64,000 nt of DNA from Candidatus Enterococcus ferrettii (GCF_017377655.1 NZ_JAFREL010000007.1:62001-126000), one strand, 5' to 3'; positions 44,334 to 53,398 are shown, numbered from the stretch's first letter. Notes: generated from the letters alone by a model not told the origin. A program made the numbers and translations.

Positions 44334-44795
44334 ATGGAAGTTATTACGAATGAACTGGTTGATTTGTCAACCGTTGGAACAAATAGTCAGGAAATCATCG
44401 AAACATTAGCCAAAAAAATTGAGGCGGCTGATCGTATCACTAACTTTGACGGTTATTTGCAAAGCGTACTGGATCGTGAAGCATTAACCTCGACAGCCAT
44501 TGGATTTGGAATTGCGATCCCTCATGGGAAGAGTCCTCATGTGAAGGAATGTACCGTAGCCTTTGGTCGTTTAGCACAACCGGTGGACTGGAACAGCCTA
44601 GATGGCAAAGACGTAGAAATGGCGTTCTTATTAGCGGTACCAGAGGAATGTGCTGGCGATGAGCATTTAAAAATTATTGCTGGACTATCTCGCAAATTAG
44701 TTCATGAGGATTTTCGTGAAATGCTGAAAACATCTGCCAGTGAAGAAGAAATTGTTCAAGTCATTAACGACAGTCTAACCGCTGTATTAAATTAA
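44334..44795 (+). CDS. PTS IIA component, fructose family
   Basis: 153 residues from the ATG at 44334 (CAGGGGG upstream). The phosphorylated His64 is in IAIPHGKSP. It receives phosphate from HPr and passes it to the IIB encoded 21 bases downstream. Same domain type as the C-terminal domain of the regulator before it. Confidence 0.95.
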   Translation: MEVITNELVDLSTVGTNSQEIIETLAKKIEAADRITNFDGYLQSVLDREALTSTAIGFGIAIPHGKSPHVKECTVAFGRLAQPVDWNSLDGKDVEMAFLLAVPEECAGDEHLKIIAGLSRKLVHEDFREMLKTSASEEEIVQVINDSLTAVLN

Positions 44796-44816
44796 CTAAA
44801 AAAGGGGAAAATAAAA

Positions 44817-45125
44817 ATGAAATTAGTTGCTGTAACCGCATGTCCATCAGGAGTAGCACACACTTATTTAGCAGCCGAAAGCTTAGAGGTTGCTGCAAAG
44901 AAGCATGGAGTCGATATTCATGTGGAAACACAAGGATCAATTGGGATTGAAAATGAACTGACCATGGATCAGATTACTGCGGCCGATGCGGTGATTTTAA
45001 CCAATAATATTGGTATAAAAAATGAGGAACGCTTCAAAGGTAAACCGGTCGTTCGGGTAAGTGCCGGAGATTGTATCAACAAAGGTGAAGCAATCGTCAA
45101 GAAATTACAGCAAAAATTAGGCTAG
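44817..45125 (+). CDS. PTS IIB component, fructose family
   Basis: 102 residues. Phosphorylated cysteine C9 in TACPSGVAHTYLAAE, the typical fructose-family IIB signature. Ribosome binding site AAAGGGGA. Separate small protein rather than part of a fused FruA. Confidence 0.96.
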   Translation: MKLVAVTACPSGVAHTYLAAESLEVAAKKHGVDIHVETQGSIGIENELTMDQITAADAVILTNNIGIKNEERFKGKPVVRVSAGDCINKGEAIVKKLQQKLG

Positions 45126-45136
45126 GAGGAACCGAA

Positions 45137-46234
45137 ATGGTCAACTTATTAAAGGATACAAGAAAGAACTTAATGACTGGTGTATCTTATATGATTCCCT
45201 TTGTAGTAGCTGGCGGTATTTTACTGGCATTAAGTGTTCTTTTTTCAGGAAGTGCTGCTGTCCCAGAGGAGGGTATGCTGGCTGATATTGCAAACATTGG
45301 AATTACTGGTCTAGGGATGATGGTACCAATCCTTTCAGGCTATATTGCTTTTTCAATGGTGGATCGCCCAGGGTTAGCACCAGGGATTATTGGTGGACTA
45401 ATTGCCAGTAATATTGGTGCCGGTTTTTTAGGCGGAATTTTATCAGGGCTATTGGCAGGGATTGTTGTTTATTATTTGAAACAAATTAAATTGCCTTCCA
45501 GTTTGCGGTCGTTAGGACCGATCTTCATCATCCCGTTACTAGGAACTACCATTGTGGGTTGTTTAATGTATTGGGTGATTGGACAACCGATTGCTGCTTT
45601 AATGACTGGTTTAACGGCCTGGTTGGAGTCAATGGGAACGACCAACCTGATGCTTCTAGGATTAGTGCTAGGGGCAATGATCGCTTCAGACATGGGTGGA
45701 CCGATTAATAAAGTAGCCTTCGGTTTTGGTTCGGCTATGGTTGGAACAATTGATCCTATAACTGGAATGCCAAGTGCTACTGCTTTATCCATTATGGCTG
45801 GAATTGGAGCGGCGATCTGTATTCCACCATTAGCAATGGGTGTGGCTACCTTGATTGCTCCTAAGAAATTCACAATGGAAGAACGCAACTCTGGGAAAGC
45901 AGCAATTGTTATGGGTTTAGTCGGTATTTCTGAAGGGGCTATTCCTTTTGCAGCAGCTGATCCATTACGCTGTATTCCAGCTAACATGATCGGTAGCGCA
46001 ATTGGCGCTGCGGTTGCCATGGTCTTAGGTGCCGGAAATCCTGCGCCATGGGGCGGTTGGATTGTCGCACCTGTTGCTCAAAATCCGATCATGTATATTA
46101 TTGGTACGTTAGTCGGGGTAGCGGTAACTGCAGGGATTGTGATCGTGTTGAAAAAACCAGTGGCTGCTTCTGATGGAACTGAATCAGTACTAGCAGCAGA
46201 TGACGATATTGATTTAGATATCGAAATTATGTAA
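45137..46234 (+). CDS. PTS IIC component, fructose family
   Basis: 365 residues with about nine membrane spans; MTGVSYMIPFVVAGGILLAL at the start and the segment GPINKVAFGFG, then SEGAIPFAAADPLR, are conserved in fructose/mannitol-family IIC. Together with IIA and IIB it forms one separate-subunit uptake system like Frw/Frv of E. coli, whose sugars are not fructose itself. A terminator follows. Confidence 0.95.
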   Translation: MVNLLKDTRKNLMTGVSYMIPFVVAGGILLALSVLFSGSAAVPEEGMLADIANIGITGLGMMVPILSGYIAFSMVDRPGLAPGIIGGLIASNIGAGFLGGILSGLLAGIVVYYLKQIKLPSSLRSLGPIFIIPLLGTTIVGCLMYWVIGQPIAALMTGLTAWLESMGTTNLMLLGLVLGAMIASDMGGPINKVAFGFGSAMVGTIDPITGMPSATALSIMAGIGAAICIPPLAMGVATLIAPKKFTMEERNSGKAAIVMGLVGISEGAIPFAAADPLRCIPANMIGSAIGAAVAMVLGAGNPAPWGGWIVAPVAQNPIMYIIGTLVGVAVTAGIVIVLKKPVAASDGTESVLAADDDIDLDIEIM

Positions 46235-46241
46235 TCATTTT

Positions 46242-46280
46242 AGGCAAGGGATCTTTCAAATAAGATCTCTTGCCTTATTT
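46242..46280 (+). terminator. intrinsic terminator of the PTS operon
   Basis: AGGCAAGGGATCTT pairs with AAGATCTCTTGCCT (46262-46275), followed by TATTTTG. Confidence 0.85.
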
Positions 46281-46343
46281 TGTCTTGAAAAATTAAGAAC
46301 ATGCTATACTAAATGAAAAGAAATCATTTAGGAGGAAATTGGA

Positions 46344-46709
46344 ATGGCAAAAATTTATCGTGGTACTGGAATTTTCGGCAAGGATGCAATTGGTGTATTT
46401 GATGACGGAAAGGTATATAAAGGCACGGGTCTTTTAGGAAAAGATTTGGTGGGGTCTTATAAAGATGGGAAAATCTATAGCGGTAGTGGATTAATCGGTA
46501 AAGATCATATTGGTAAATTTAAGGATCATAAAATTTACAAAGGAACCGGAATTTTTGGCAAAGACGCTGTTGGAACGATTAAGGACGGGAAAATTTACAG
46601 CGGTACTGGACTTTTCGGTAAAGATGCGATTGGTGCTTATGAAGGCGACGATGAAGAAGGTGCAGCAGCGGCAGCATTATTGCTGTTGGCTGAAGAATTA
46701 GAAGATTAA
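46344..46709 (+). CDS. five-fold 20-residue repeat protein (beta-flower-like)
   Basis: 121 residues. Residues 3-102 are five consecutive repeats of exactly 20 residues, consensus KIYxGTGxFGKDxIGxxKDG, followed by an acidic, Ala/Leu-rich tail (EEGAAAAALLLLAEELED). No signal peptide. The pattern suggests a symmetric beta structure; small proteins of this sort are known in Firmicutes as a four-fold beta-flower domain, which I recall only loosely. Promoter: TTGAAA (46285-46290) with an extended -10 TGCTATACT (46302-46310). Ribosome binding site AGGAGG. It lies alone between the PTS and LacI genes; function unknown. Confidence 0.8.
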   Translation: MAKIYRGTGIFGKDAIGVFDDGKVYKGTGLLGKDLVGSYKDGKIYSGSGLIGKDHIGKFKDHKIYKGTGIFGKDAVGTIKDGKIYSGTGLFGKDAIGAYEGDDEEGAAAAALLLLAEELED

Positions 46710-46762
46710 TTAGCTTTAATCAGTACTTTTTACTTGCTGTGGTACGCGTTCCATCCGCTATA

Positions 46763-46780
46763 CTTTGGATATATCCAAAG
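46763..46780. promoter_or_regulatory. 18-base perfect palindrome before a small gene
   Basis: CTTTGGATATATCCAAAG is fully self-complementary. It overlaps a possible -10 (TATACT, 46759-46764) on its left and the start of the AAAGGAGG ribosome binding site on its right, so it could be an operator or an RNA hairpin that hides the binding site. Confidence 0.6.
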
Positions 46781-46792
46781 GAGGAGACAGCG

Positions 46793-47065
46793 ATGAACGC
46801 TTATGTAGAAGTGCATGATCAAACAGGAACAGATTACTATTATGCATCCTTGGAAATTAAGGGGCAGCGGTTGTCTGTCCAACGTCACCAAGGCTTGTAT
46901 AAGGTGCGGGAAAAAGAATTAGCCTTAACAGGAATACATGACTTAGCAGTTAATGGCAGTGAAGATCGGCAAATTAAGTTTAGTTATGGCAAAGATACCT
47001 TCATTTTTTTCGACTCAGGAAGTGATATCGTCCGCTATCTCTATCATCAGCTTCTCACTGCTTAA
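46793..47065 (+). CDS. small unknown protein
   Basis: 90 residues from the ATG at 46793, set by AAAGGAGGAG upstream; a longer reading from 46739 would run through the palindrome. The sequence alternates short beta-like stretches (YYYASLEIKGQRLSVQRH) and is soluble. No motif is recognised. It ends 20 bases before the LacI-type gene and is probably co-transcribed with it. Confidence 0.7.
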   Translation: MNAYVEVHDQTGTDYYYASLEIKGQRLSVQRHQGLYKVREKELALTGIHDLAVNGSEDRQIKFSYGKDTFIFFDSGSDIVRYLYHQLLTA

Positions 47066-47085
47066 AAATTTTTCAGGAGAATTTT

Positions 47086-48021
47086 ATGGCCAATATCCGG
47101 GACATCGCAAAAAAGACAGGCTATTCAGTCTCGACTATTTCACGAGTACTTAATAATCATCCTTACGTTGAGGAACAAAAACGACAAGAAATTCTGACAG
47201 TTATGGCGGAGTTGAACTATGTTCCCAATCATACTGCTCGTAATCTCAGCTATGGTAAAACAAAAAATATTGGAGTGATCGTGCCTTTTGTTAATCATCC
47301 TTACTATGATCAGCTAGTGAAGGGAATTGCAGAGAAGGCCTTTGTCCAGCAATACAAAGTTACGTTGCTGCCAACAAATTATGATCCATCAGTCGAAAAG
47401 AATTATTTGAATGAACTAGCTGCTAAAAGCTTTGATGGAATGATTATTGCCTCAAAGACCAACAGCTTAGAGGTGATTGCTGATTATCTGAAGTTTGGCA
47501 AAATTGTTTTATGTGAAGACGTTCAAATAGAGGGATTGAGCAGTGTATTTATCGATCGGAAAGGTTCCTTTAGAGAGTCGCTGAACTATCTGAAAAACCA
47601 AGGTGTCGAAAAAATTGGCTTAACTTTAGGACGAACCGGTAAACGAAGTAATAATTCAAAGTTGGCAATGCAGCTATGTGAAGAGTTGTTTCCCAAGTTT
47701 GATCCTGAATTGATGCGCTGGGGTTGTCAAGAAGCCGAAGACGGGTTAGCAGTCGCTGACTTTTTCAGGCAGCATTGTGTCGAAGGAATCTTCAGTAATG
47801 GCGATGAAGTGGCAGCGGGGATTATTGAGGGCTATGGAAAAGAACAAGCGCCATTAATCGTGGGACAAGAGAATCTTTTTATCAGCCGGGTAATGAAATT
47901 TCCCACAATTGATCATCATTTGCCCGAATGTGGTCGAAAGGCATTTGAAGCACTGATCGCTGAAGAAACACAGCAGATAAAAATACCGTATACGTTTGTA
48001 AAGCATAACGAAAGGACTTAG
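47086..48021 (+). CDS. LacI family transcriptional regulator
   Basis: 311 residues. Helix-turn-helix and hinge helix are complete: NIRDIAKKTGYSVSTISRVL and the hinge YVPNHTARNLS; the sugar-binding core follows (IGVIVPFVNHPYYDQLVKG). Slightly shorter than usual (about 330). It stands between the PTS and glycyl-radical-enzyme genes, so it probably controls one or both; the palindrome at 42346-42362 is a candidate site. Ribosome binding site CAGGAGA. Confidence 0.93.
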   Translation: MANIRDIAKKTGYSVSTISRVLNNHPYVEEQKRQEILTVMAELNYVPNHTARNLSYGKTKNIGVIVPFVNHPYYDQLVKGIAEKAFVQQYKVTLLPTNYDPSVEKNYLNELAAKSFDGMIIASKTNSLEVIADYLKFGKIVLCEDVQIEGLSSVFIDRKGSFRESLNYLKNQGVEKIGLTLGRTGKRSNNSKLAMQLCEELFPKFDPELMRWGCQEAEDGLAVADFFRQHCVEGIFSNGDEVAAGIIEGYGKEQAPLIVGQENLFISRVMKFPTIDHHLPECGRKAFEALIAEETQQIKIPYTFVKHNERT

Positions 48022-48042
48022 CTGGCTGCCAAGTCCTTTTTT
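48011..48042 (+). terminator. terminator overlapping the LacI-type gene's stop codon
   Basis: AAAGGACTT (48011-48019) pairs with AAGTCCTTT (48031-48039), followed by T6; the TAG stop is at 48019-48021. Confidence 0.85.
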
Positions 48043-48054
48043 CGCATCTAGTTA

Positions 48055-48816
48055 TCACACTAAAATCAGCTGAGCAAAAGCACTGATCATCCGCTCATAA
48101 TCGTGAGGGATTCCTTTATTAGCAATGACAATATCTACCTCAGACCAAGGGGCTACCTGAACCAAAGAGGTGGTCTCAAATTTGCTGTTATCCAACAAAA
48201 CTACTTTTTTAAATGATTTTCGAAGCATCATTCGCTTTGATTCTGCATCCACCAAAGAGGAGGTGCAAAAGCCTTTGCGATTTTTAACCCCGCTAGAGCC
48301 AAAAAAGCAAAGATCAAATTGAACATCGGGATACATTTCTTTGCCCGTGTCATTGCGAAAGGCCATATCGCTGGCTGAATATTGTCCACCAAAGGAATGG
48401 ATCATATGATGCCCATTGGCCAGCTGTAAAATAGCAGCCAAAGATCCAGTAAATAGTTGGCGTTGGTCGAAGGAAAGCATCTGTTTAGCTAATAGTGCAA
48501 TGGTACTTCCTTGGTCCAAGCCGATGACTCGATCTTTTTCAGTAATCAGCTCGAGTGCCTTTGCTGCAATCCGTTCCTTTTCCCTTAAATTAACGGTTCG
48601 TAAGGAAACAGGTGCTAGCTCTTTTTCTTTAACTAGTACAGCTTTCCCATGCTGCTTTTGTAAGATTCCCTCTCCCTCTAAATAAGCGAGATCTTTGCGA
48701 ATCGTTTCATCTGAAACATGAAAATAGTTGACTAGCTGGGCAACCTTAATCGCTTCTTCTTGGTACAACCACTCAGTTATTGCTTTTCGTCGTTGGGCAA
48801 TCTCAGCCGCTTTCAT
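48055..48816 (-). CDS. DeoR family transcriptional regulator
   Basis: 253 residues. N-terminal DeoR helix-turn-helix (AITEWLYQEEAIKVAQL; VSDETIRKDLAYLEGEGIL) and a C-terminal sugar-phosphate-sensing domain with VIGLDQGSTIALLA and DLCFFGSSGVKNRKGFC. Family members are usually repressors released by a phosphorylated sugar. Divergent from the glycyl radical enzyme gene with 169 bases between, hence its likely regulator. Ribosome binding site AAGGAGG. Confidence 0.93.
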   Translation of the reverse strand: MKAAEIAQRRKAITEWLYQEEAIKVAQLVNYFHVSDETIRKDLAYLEGEGILQKQHGKAVLVKEKELAPVSLRTVNLREKERIAAKALELITEKDRVIGLDQGSTIALLAKQMLSFDQRQLFTGSLAAILQLANGHHMIHSFGGQYSASDMAFRNDTGKEMYPDVQFDLCFFGSSGVKNRKGFCTSSLVDAESKRMMLRKSFKKVVLLDNSKFETTSLVQVAPWSEVDIVIANKGIPHDYERMISAFAQLILV

Positions 48817-48985
48817 CTGAATTCCTCCTTGCTCTCACTGGTAACGTATCATTCTATTCCAAAAAACTCAAGAAAAAAATTGGGAAAAACAGCCGAAATC
48901 CAAGTTTTTTGCCAAAATTCAATGAAATACATGGCTTTATTGCTTGTGTATTTCTATACTAAAGGAGAAGAGGAGATGATAGGAA

Positions 48986-51334
48986 ATGGCGACTGGAATT
49001 ATCGACAAAGAAAAGAACATTGCCAATGTAGTCACAAACGGGAACGACCGAATTCAACGCATGAAGGATAATCTATTTAAAGAAAAACGTCAAATCTCTT
49101 TAGAGCGGGCCTTGCTCTATACGGAGAGCTATCAACAGACAGAGGGAGAAACAACCATTATTCGCCGTGCAAAAGCAGTGGCTCATATTTTAGCGAAGAC
49201 GTCCATTACCATTCGTGAAGGTGAGCTGCTGGTGGGAAATCGTACTGTTCGTCCCCGTTCAGGAATCGTTTCACCAGAAATGGATCCTTACTGGATTCTA
49301 AAAGAAATCGATACTATTGCTACCCGGCCTCAGGATCAGTTTGAATTTACTGAAGCTGACAAAGCGGTTTATCGTCAAAAGCTTTATCCCTATTGGGAAG
49401 GCCGTTCCATGAAGGATTTTATTAATGGGCAACTAACTGACGAAGTTAAAACAGCGTTGAAGGATGAAGTTTTCAAACTAAATCAAACAGACAAAGGTCA
49501 AGGTCACATCATTATGGATTTTCCGGCTGTTCTGAGTAATGGAATAGGCTATTATATTGATAGCCTAAAAGAGAAAACAGCTGAAGAACCTGACAATGCA
49601 TTTTTCCAAGCTGGTTTGATCATTTTCCAAGGAATGCAGGAGCATTTCCTGCGTTATGCTGACCTAGCAGAAGAAATGAGTCAACTAGAGAGTGACCGTA
49701 CTCGTCAAGAAGAATTAGCAATAATGGCAGCGATGTGCCGAAAGCTAAGTGTTGAAAAGCCTGATTCCTTTTATGAAGCCCTGCAGTTATTATGGATGAC
49801 CAGTATTGTCGGACAATATGAATCAAATGCGTCCTCCTTGTCATTAGGACGGATGGACCAATACATGTATCCTTACTATCAAGCATCTCTAAATGACGGA
49901 ATTTCTGAAGCATTCTTGTATGAAGTTCTGGGAGATTTTTATATTAAAACAAATGATGTTGTGCTCCTGCGCAGCGAAAGCAGTGCTAAATGCTTTGCTG
50001 GATTTCCAACCGGTTATACAGTTGTTTTAGGTGGATTAGATGAGTATGGGCACACTTCGGTGAATCCATTGTCTTATATTATGCTGGATTTATATCATGA
50101 GGTTCTTTTGCCACAGCCGAATCTTTCCGTTCGCATGAATGAATTAATTCCTCGGCGGTTTTTATTGAAAACCTGTGAAACGATCCGATTAGGTACTGGA
50201 ATCCCTCAGCTTTTCAATGATGAGGTCTGCGTGCCGGCCTTCTTGAGTAAAGGCGTTTCTTTGGATGATGCTCGTGATTATGCAACAGTAGGCTGTGTTG
50301 AAACCTCAATTCCTGGAAAAACCTATGGCTTGCATGATATTGCTTTGTTCAATTTATTACGCATCATGGAATTGAGTATGTACGAGCTGAAGGATAAAAG
50401 TGATGTAACCTACGATGAGCTTTTCGAAACTATCAAAGCTAAAATTGCTTACTATGTACAGCTGGTAGCCAAGGGATCGGACATTGTTGATTTAGGTCAC
50501 CGACAGTATGCACCCACGCCCTTTCTCTCAGTTTTAATTCAAGACTGTATGGAAAAAGGCAAGGATGTGACCGAAGGCGGAGCAAGGTACAACTTCTCTG
50601 GTGTCCAAGGAATTGGTGAAGCGAACCTGAGTGATTCCTTGTATGTCATTAAAAAGATGGTTTTTGAAAACCATGAAATGAGTTTCTCTGAATTGGTAGA
50701 GGCGATGGCAGCAAATTACACGGGTGAATACGAAGCGCTGCAAAAGCATGTTATCCAAGATTTCGAAAAGTATGGCAACGATGATGATGAAATTGATCTG
50801 ATTGCTGCTCGCTTATTTAGATATTATGCCAAAGAACTGGAAAAATATACTAATGTTCGCGGTGGACAGTTTATTGCTGGAGCTTATACCGTTTCTGCTC
50901 ATATTCCATTAGGAGAAGCAGTCGGCGCAACCCCAGATGGACGGAAAGCTCAAGAACAATTGGCGGATGGAGGCTTGTCACCAATGGTAGGCCGAGACCA
51001 TTTAGGACCAACAGCCGTTTTAAAATCAGTCAGCAAATTGGATAACTATTTAACGGTAAATGGCAGCTTGCTTAATTTGAAATTTCAACCAAATACGTTA
51101 AAAGGACAGCAAGGCTTAAATAAATTTGCCGATTTTCTAATGGCTTATACAAAACTAAAAATTCAACACGTTCAGTTTAACGTTCAATCAAAAGCGACCC
51201 TGTTAGATGCTCAAAAGCATCCAGAAAAATACACGGGTTTGCTAGTTCGGGTGGCGGGTTACAGTGCCTTCTTTGTTGATTTGAATAAACAAATTCAAGA
51301 CGACATCATTGCTCGTGTTGAACATGAATTGTAG
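48986..51334 (+). CDS. glycyl radical enzyme, dehydratase/lyase type (PflD-like)
   Basis: 782 residues. The C-terminal glycyl radical site is RVAGYSA with G758, 24 residues before the end. The thiyl residue is C437 in TVGCVETSIPGK with the base E439: a single Cys followed by Val-Glu, as in glycerol and propanediol dehydratases and unlike the Cys-Cys of pyruvate formate-lyase. Works only without oxygen after activation by the next gene product. Neighbouring fructose-family PTS genes recall the E. coli frw-pflDC locus. The substrate is unknown; a phosphorylated polyol or anhydro-sugar is the best guess. Ribosome binding site GAGGAGATGATAGGAAA. Confidence 0.93.
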   Translation: MATGIIDKEKNIANVVTNGNDRIQRMKDNLFKEKRQISLERALLYTESYQQTEGETTIIRRAKAVAHILAKTSITIREGELLVGNRTVRPRSGIVSPEMDPYWILKEIDTIATRPQDQFEFTEADKAVYRQKLYPYWEGRSMKDFINGQLTDEVKTALKDEVFKLNQTDKGQGHIIMDFPAVLSNGIGYYIDSLKEKTAEEPDNAFFQAGLIIFQGMQEHFLRYADLAEEMSQLESDRTRQEELAIMAAMCRKLSVEKPDSFYEALQLLWMTSIVGQYESNASSLSLGRMDQYMYPYYQASLNDGISEAFLYEVLGDFYIKTNDVVLLRSESSAKCFAGFPTGYTVVLGGLDEYGHTSVNPLSYIMLDLYHEVLLPQPNLSVRMNELIPRRFLLKTCETIRLGTGIPQLFNDEVCVPAFLSKGVSLDDARDYATVGCVETSIPGKTYGLHDIALFNLLRIMELSMYELKDKSDVTYDELFETIKAKIAYYVQLVAKGSDIVDLGHRQYAPTPFLSVLIQDCMEKGKDVTEGGARYNFSGVQGIGEANLSDSLYVIKKMVFENHEMSFSELVEAMAANYTGEYEALQKHVIQDFEKYGNDDDEIDLIAARLFRYYAKELEKYTNVRGGQFIAGAYTVSAHIPLGEAVGATPDGRKAQEQLADGGLSPMVGRDHLGPTAVLKSVSKLDNYLTVNGSLLNLKFQPNTLKGQQGLNKFADFLMAYTKLKIQHVQFNVQSKATLLDAQKHPEKYTGLLVRVAGYSAFFVDLNKQIQDDIIARVEHEL

Positions 51335-51349
51335 AATAGAGGAATATCC

Positions 51350-52132
51350 ATGTCCAAAGGATTAGTATTTAATATCCAACGCTATTCCGTACACGATGGT
51401 GGTGGAATTCGGACCATTATCTTTTTGAAAGGCTGTCCGCTAAAATGTCCCTGGTGCTCCAATCCAGAATCAAGAAAAGCAGTCGCTCCAACGACTTGGA
51501 CCAAAAACGGTAAGACAGAAACTGTTGGAAGTTGGTGCACAACCGATGAGTTAGTGGACGAAGTGATGAAGGATGAGATATTTTACCGAACCTCTGGTGG
51601 AGGAGTAACACTTTCTGGAGGTGAAGTATTAATGCAGGCTGACTTTGCCGCGGATTTGTTGTCAGAATTTAATTATTTAGGTGTACACACTGCAATTGAA
51701 ACAACGGGCTGTTTTCCTTTGAGGGAGATTAAAAAGTTAACACCTTATTTGCAGCAGGTCCTATTTGATTTGAAAATAATGGATGCAAAGTCAAGTAAAC
51801 GAGTGATAGGTTCTAAGATTGAAATGGTCAAAGAAAATTTTGAGTTTCTCTTAAGTCAGGATCACTTAGAAGTGATTCCACGTATCCCCTTAATCCCCGG
51901 ATACACAACAGAACCTGAAAATATTTCAGCCTTGATCAAGTATTTGCAAAATCTGGAGGTAAAAGAAGTTCATTTGCTTCCCTTTCATCAATATGGCAGC
52001 AGCAAGTATGATTATTTGGGGTGGGAATACACTATGAAGGACACAAATACGTTAACCCAGACTGAGATAAATGAAATAAAGAACGAATTTGAAGATGCAG
52101 GTATCCATACAAATGTTGATGGCTTAGAATAA
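51350..52132 (+). CDS. glycyl radical enzyme activating protein (radical SAM)
   Basis: 260 residues. The radical SAM cluster is C29-C33-C36 in GCPLKCPWCSNPES; SGGGVTLSGGEVLMQ follows as the SAM-binding glycine motif. It cleaves S-adenosylmethionine to put the glycyl radical on G758 of the enzyme encoded 15 bases upstream. Between the cluster and the GGE motif the two extra four-Cys clusters common in activases of dehydratase-type enzymes are missing, so it has the short form known from pyruvate formate-lyase activase. Confidence 0.94.
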   Translation: MSKGLVFNIQRYSVHDGGGIRTIIFLKGCPLKCPWCSNPESRKAVAPTTWTKNGKTETVGSWCTTDELVDEVMKDEIFYRTSGGGVTLSGGEVLMQADFAADLLSEFNYLGVHTAIETTGCFPLREIKKLTPYLQQVLFDLKIMDAKSSKRVIGSKIEMVKENFEFLLSQDHLEVIPRIPLIPGYTTEPENISALIKYLQNLEVKEVHLLPFHQYGSSKYDYLGWEYTMKDTNTLTQTEINEIKNEFEDAGIHTNVDGLE

Positions 52133-52137
52133 GTAGG

Positions 52138-52164
52138 GACTGTCAGGAAACTGGCAGTCTTTTT
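52138..52164 (+). terminator. intrinsic terminator after the activase
   Basis: GACTGTCAG pairs with CTGGCAGTC across a GAAA loop, followed by T5. Confidence 0.9.
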
Positions 52165-52293
52165 ATTGATTTTTTCCAAAGGCGATTGCTTTCATTTTTT
52201 TAATCGGTTATAGTATGAAGCGAGACTTTACCAGGCCGGCCCCTATTTGTGAAAAGAAGCACGGCTAAGACACAAGAAATAGGAGATAAGAGT

Positions 52294-53358
52294 TTGAAAC
52301 CATCAATTTATGAATTAAGAAAAGAAGCTTTGATCGATTGGCTGATTGAGCATGGAGAAAAGAAATTTAGAGCAACGCAAATTTGGGAATGGTTGTATCA
52401 AAAACGGGTAACCAGCTTTGAACAAATGAGCAACCTTTCGAAGAAAACAATTGATCTATTGGATGAAAATTTCTGCATCAATCCGTTAAAGCAGATGGTA
52501 GTGCAAGAATCAAACGATGGAACCGTTAAATACTTATTTGAATTACCAGATAAAAATATGATTGAAACGGTCTTGATGCGGCAAGAATATGGCTTGTCGG
52601 TTTGTGTGACTACTCAAGTAGGCTGCAATATTGGGTGTACATTCTGTGCGTCAGGTCTGTTAAAAAAACAAAGAGACTTAACCGCTGGTGAAATTGTGGC
52701 CCAAATTATGCTAGTACAACACTACTTTGATGAACGAGGCGAGGATGAACGAGTATCTCATGTTGTTGTAATGGGAATCGGGGAACCTTTTGACAACTAC
52801 GAGAATGTAATGGACTTTATTTACGTGATCAATGATGCCAAAGGTTTAGCTATCGGTGCTCGTCATATTACGGTATCGACAAGTGGTTTAGTACCTAAAA
52901 TCAAGAAGTTCGCCGAAAACGGACTGCAAGTTAATTTGGCCATTTCACTACATGCATCAAACAATGAAGTTCGTTCTTCGATCATGCGAATTAATCGCAG
53001 CTTCCCCATTGAAAAATTAATGGAAGCTGTTGATTACTATCTGGAATCAACCAATCGTCGAATTACTTTTGAGTATATTATGCTTGCGAACGTTAATGAT
53101 CGTCCAGAGCATGCCAAACAATTGGCTGAACTTTTAAAAGACAAGAAAAAGCTGACATACGTTAATCTGATTCCTTATAATCCGGTGAGTGAACATGATC
53201 AATATTCTCGTAGTTCAAAAGCAGACGTTTTACGCTTCTATGATGTGTTGAAGAAAAATGGTGTCAATTGTGTCATTCGTAAAGAACATGGTACCGATAT
53301 TGATGCAGCCTGCGGTCAATTACGCAGCAAGCAAATGAAAAAAACGGTTACGAATTAA
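52294..53358 (+). CDS. rlmN: 23S rRNA (adenine-2503-C2)/tRNA methyltransferase RlmN
   Basis: 354 residues from the TTG at 52294, fixed by AGGAGA seven bases upstream; the GTG at 52249 has no such site. Radical SAM cysteines C111, C115, C118 in [25 protein letters not shown], and the second catalytic Cys C340 in DAACGQLRS. It methylates A2503 of 23S rRNA and A37 of some tRNAs. The resistance enzyme Cfr is a close relative, but the length and the [12 protein letters not shown] region fit the housekeeping enzyme. Confidence 0.95.
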   Translation: MKPSIYELRKEALIDWLIEHGEKKFRATQIWEWLYQKRVTSFEQMSNLSKKTIDLLDENFCINPLKQMVVQESNDGTVKYLFELPDKNMIETVLMRQEYGLSVCVTTQVGCNIGCTFCASGLLKKQRDLTAGEIVAQIMLVQHYFDERGEDERVSHVVVMGIGEPFDNYENVMDFIYVINDAKGLAIGARHITVSTSGLVPKIKKFAENGLQVNLAISLHASNNEVRSSIMRINRSFPIEKLMEAVDYYLESTNRRITFEYIMLANVNDRPEHAKQLAELLKDKKKLTYVNLIPYNPVSEHDQYSRSSKADVLRFYDVLKKNGVNCVIRKEHGTDIDAACGQLRSKQMKKTVTN

Positions 53359-53363
53359 TTACT

Positions 53364-53398
53364 GAATCCTTTCACTTATCTTAGTGAGAGGATTTTTT
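53364..53398 (+). terminator. intrinsic terminator of rlmN
   Basis: AATCCTTTCACT pairs with AGTGAGAGGATT, loop of six, then T6. Confidence 0.9.

Noticed and set aside
45472..46020. 182-residue open frame on the minus strand
   Set aside because: Lies wholly inside the PTS IIC gene, whose membrane-protein sequence is clearly real; the antisense frame has no ribosome binding site and a skewed Pro/Ile/Ala content.
46344..46709. 60-base spaced DNA repeats that could suggest CRISPR or a minisatellite
   Set aside because: The repeats are in frame, vary at third codon positions and code for a 20-residue protein repeat; there are no unique spacers.
48986..51334. Pyruvate formate-lyase
   Set aside because: The active site has one Cys followed by Val-Glu instead of the adjacent Cys pair of PflB.
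52294..53358. Cfr-type antibiotic-resistance methyltransferase
   Set aside because: Length, context and sequence features fit chromosomal RlmN; no mobile element or cfr-like leader is near.
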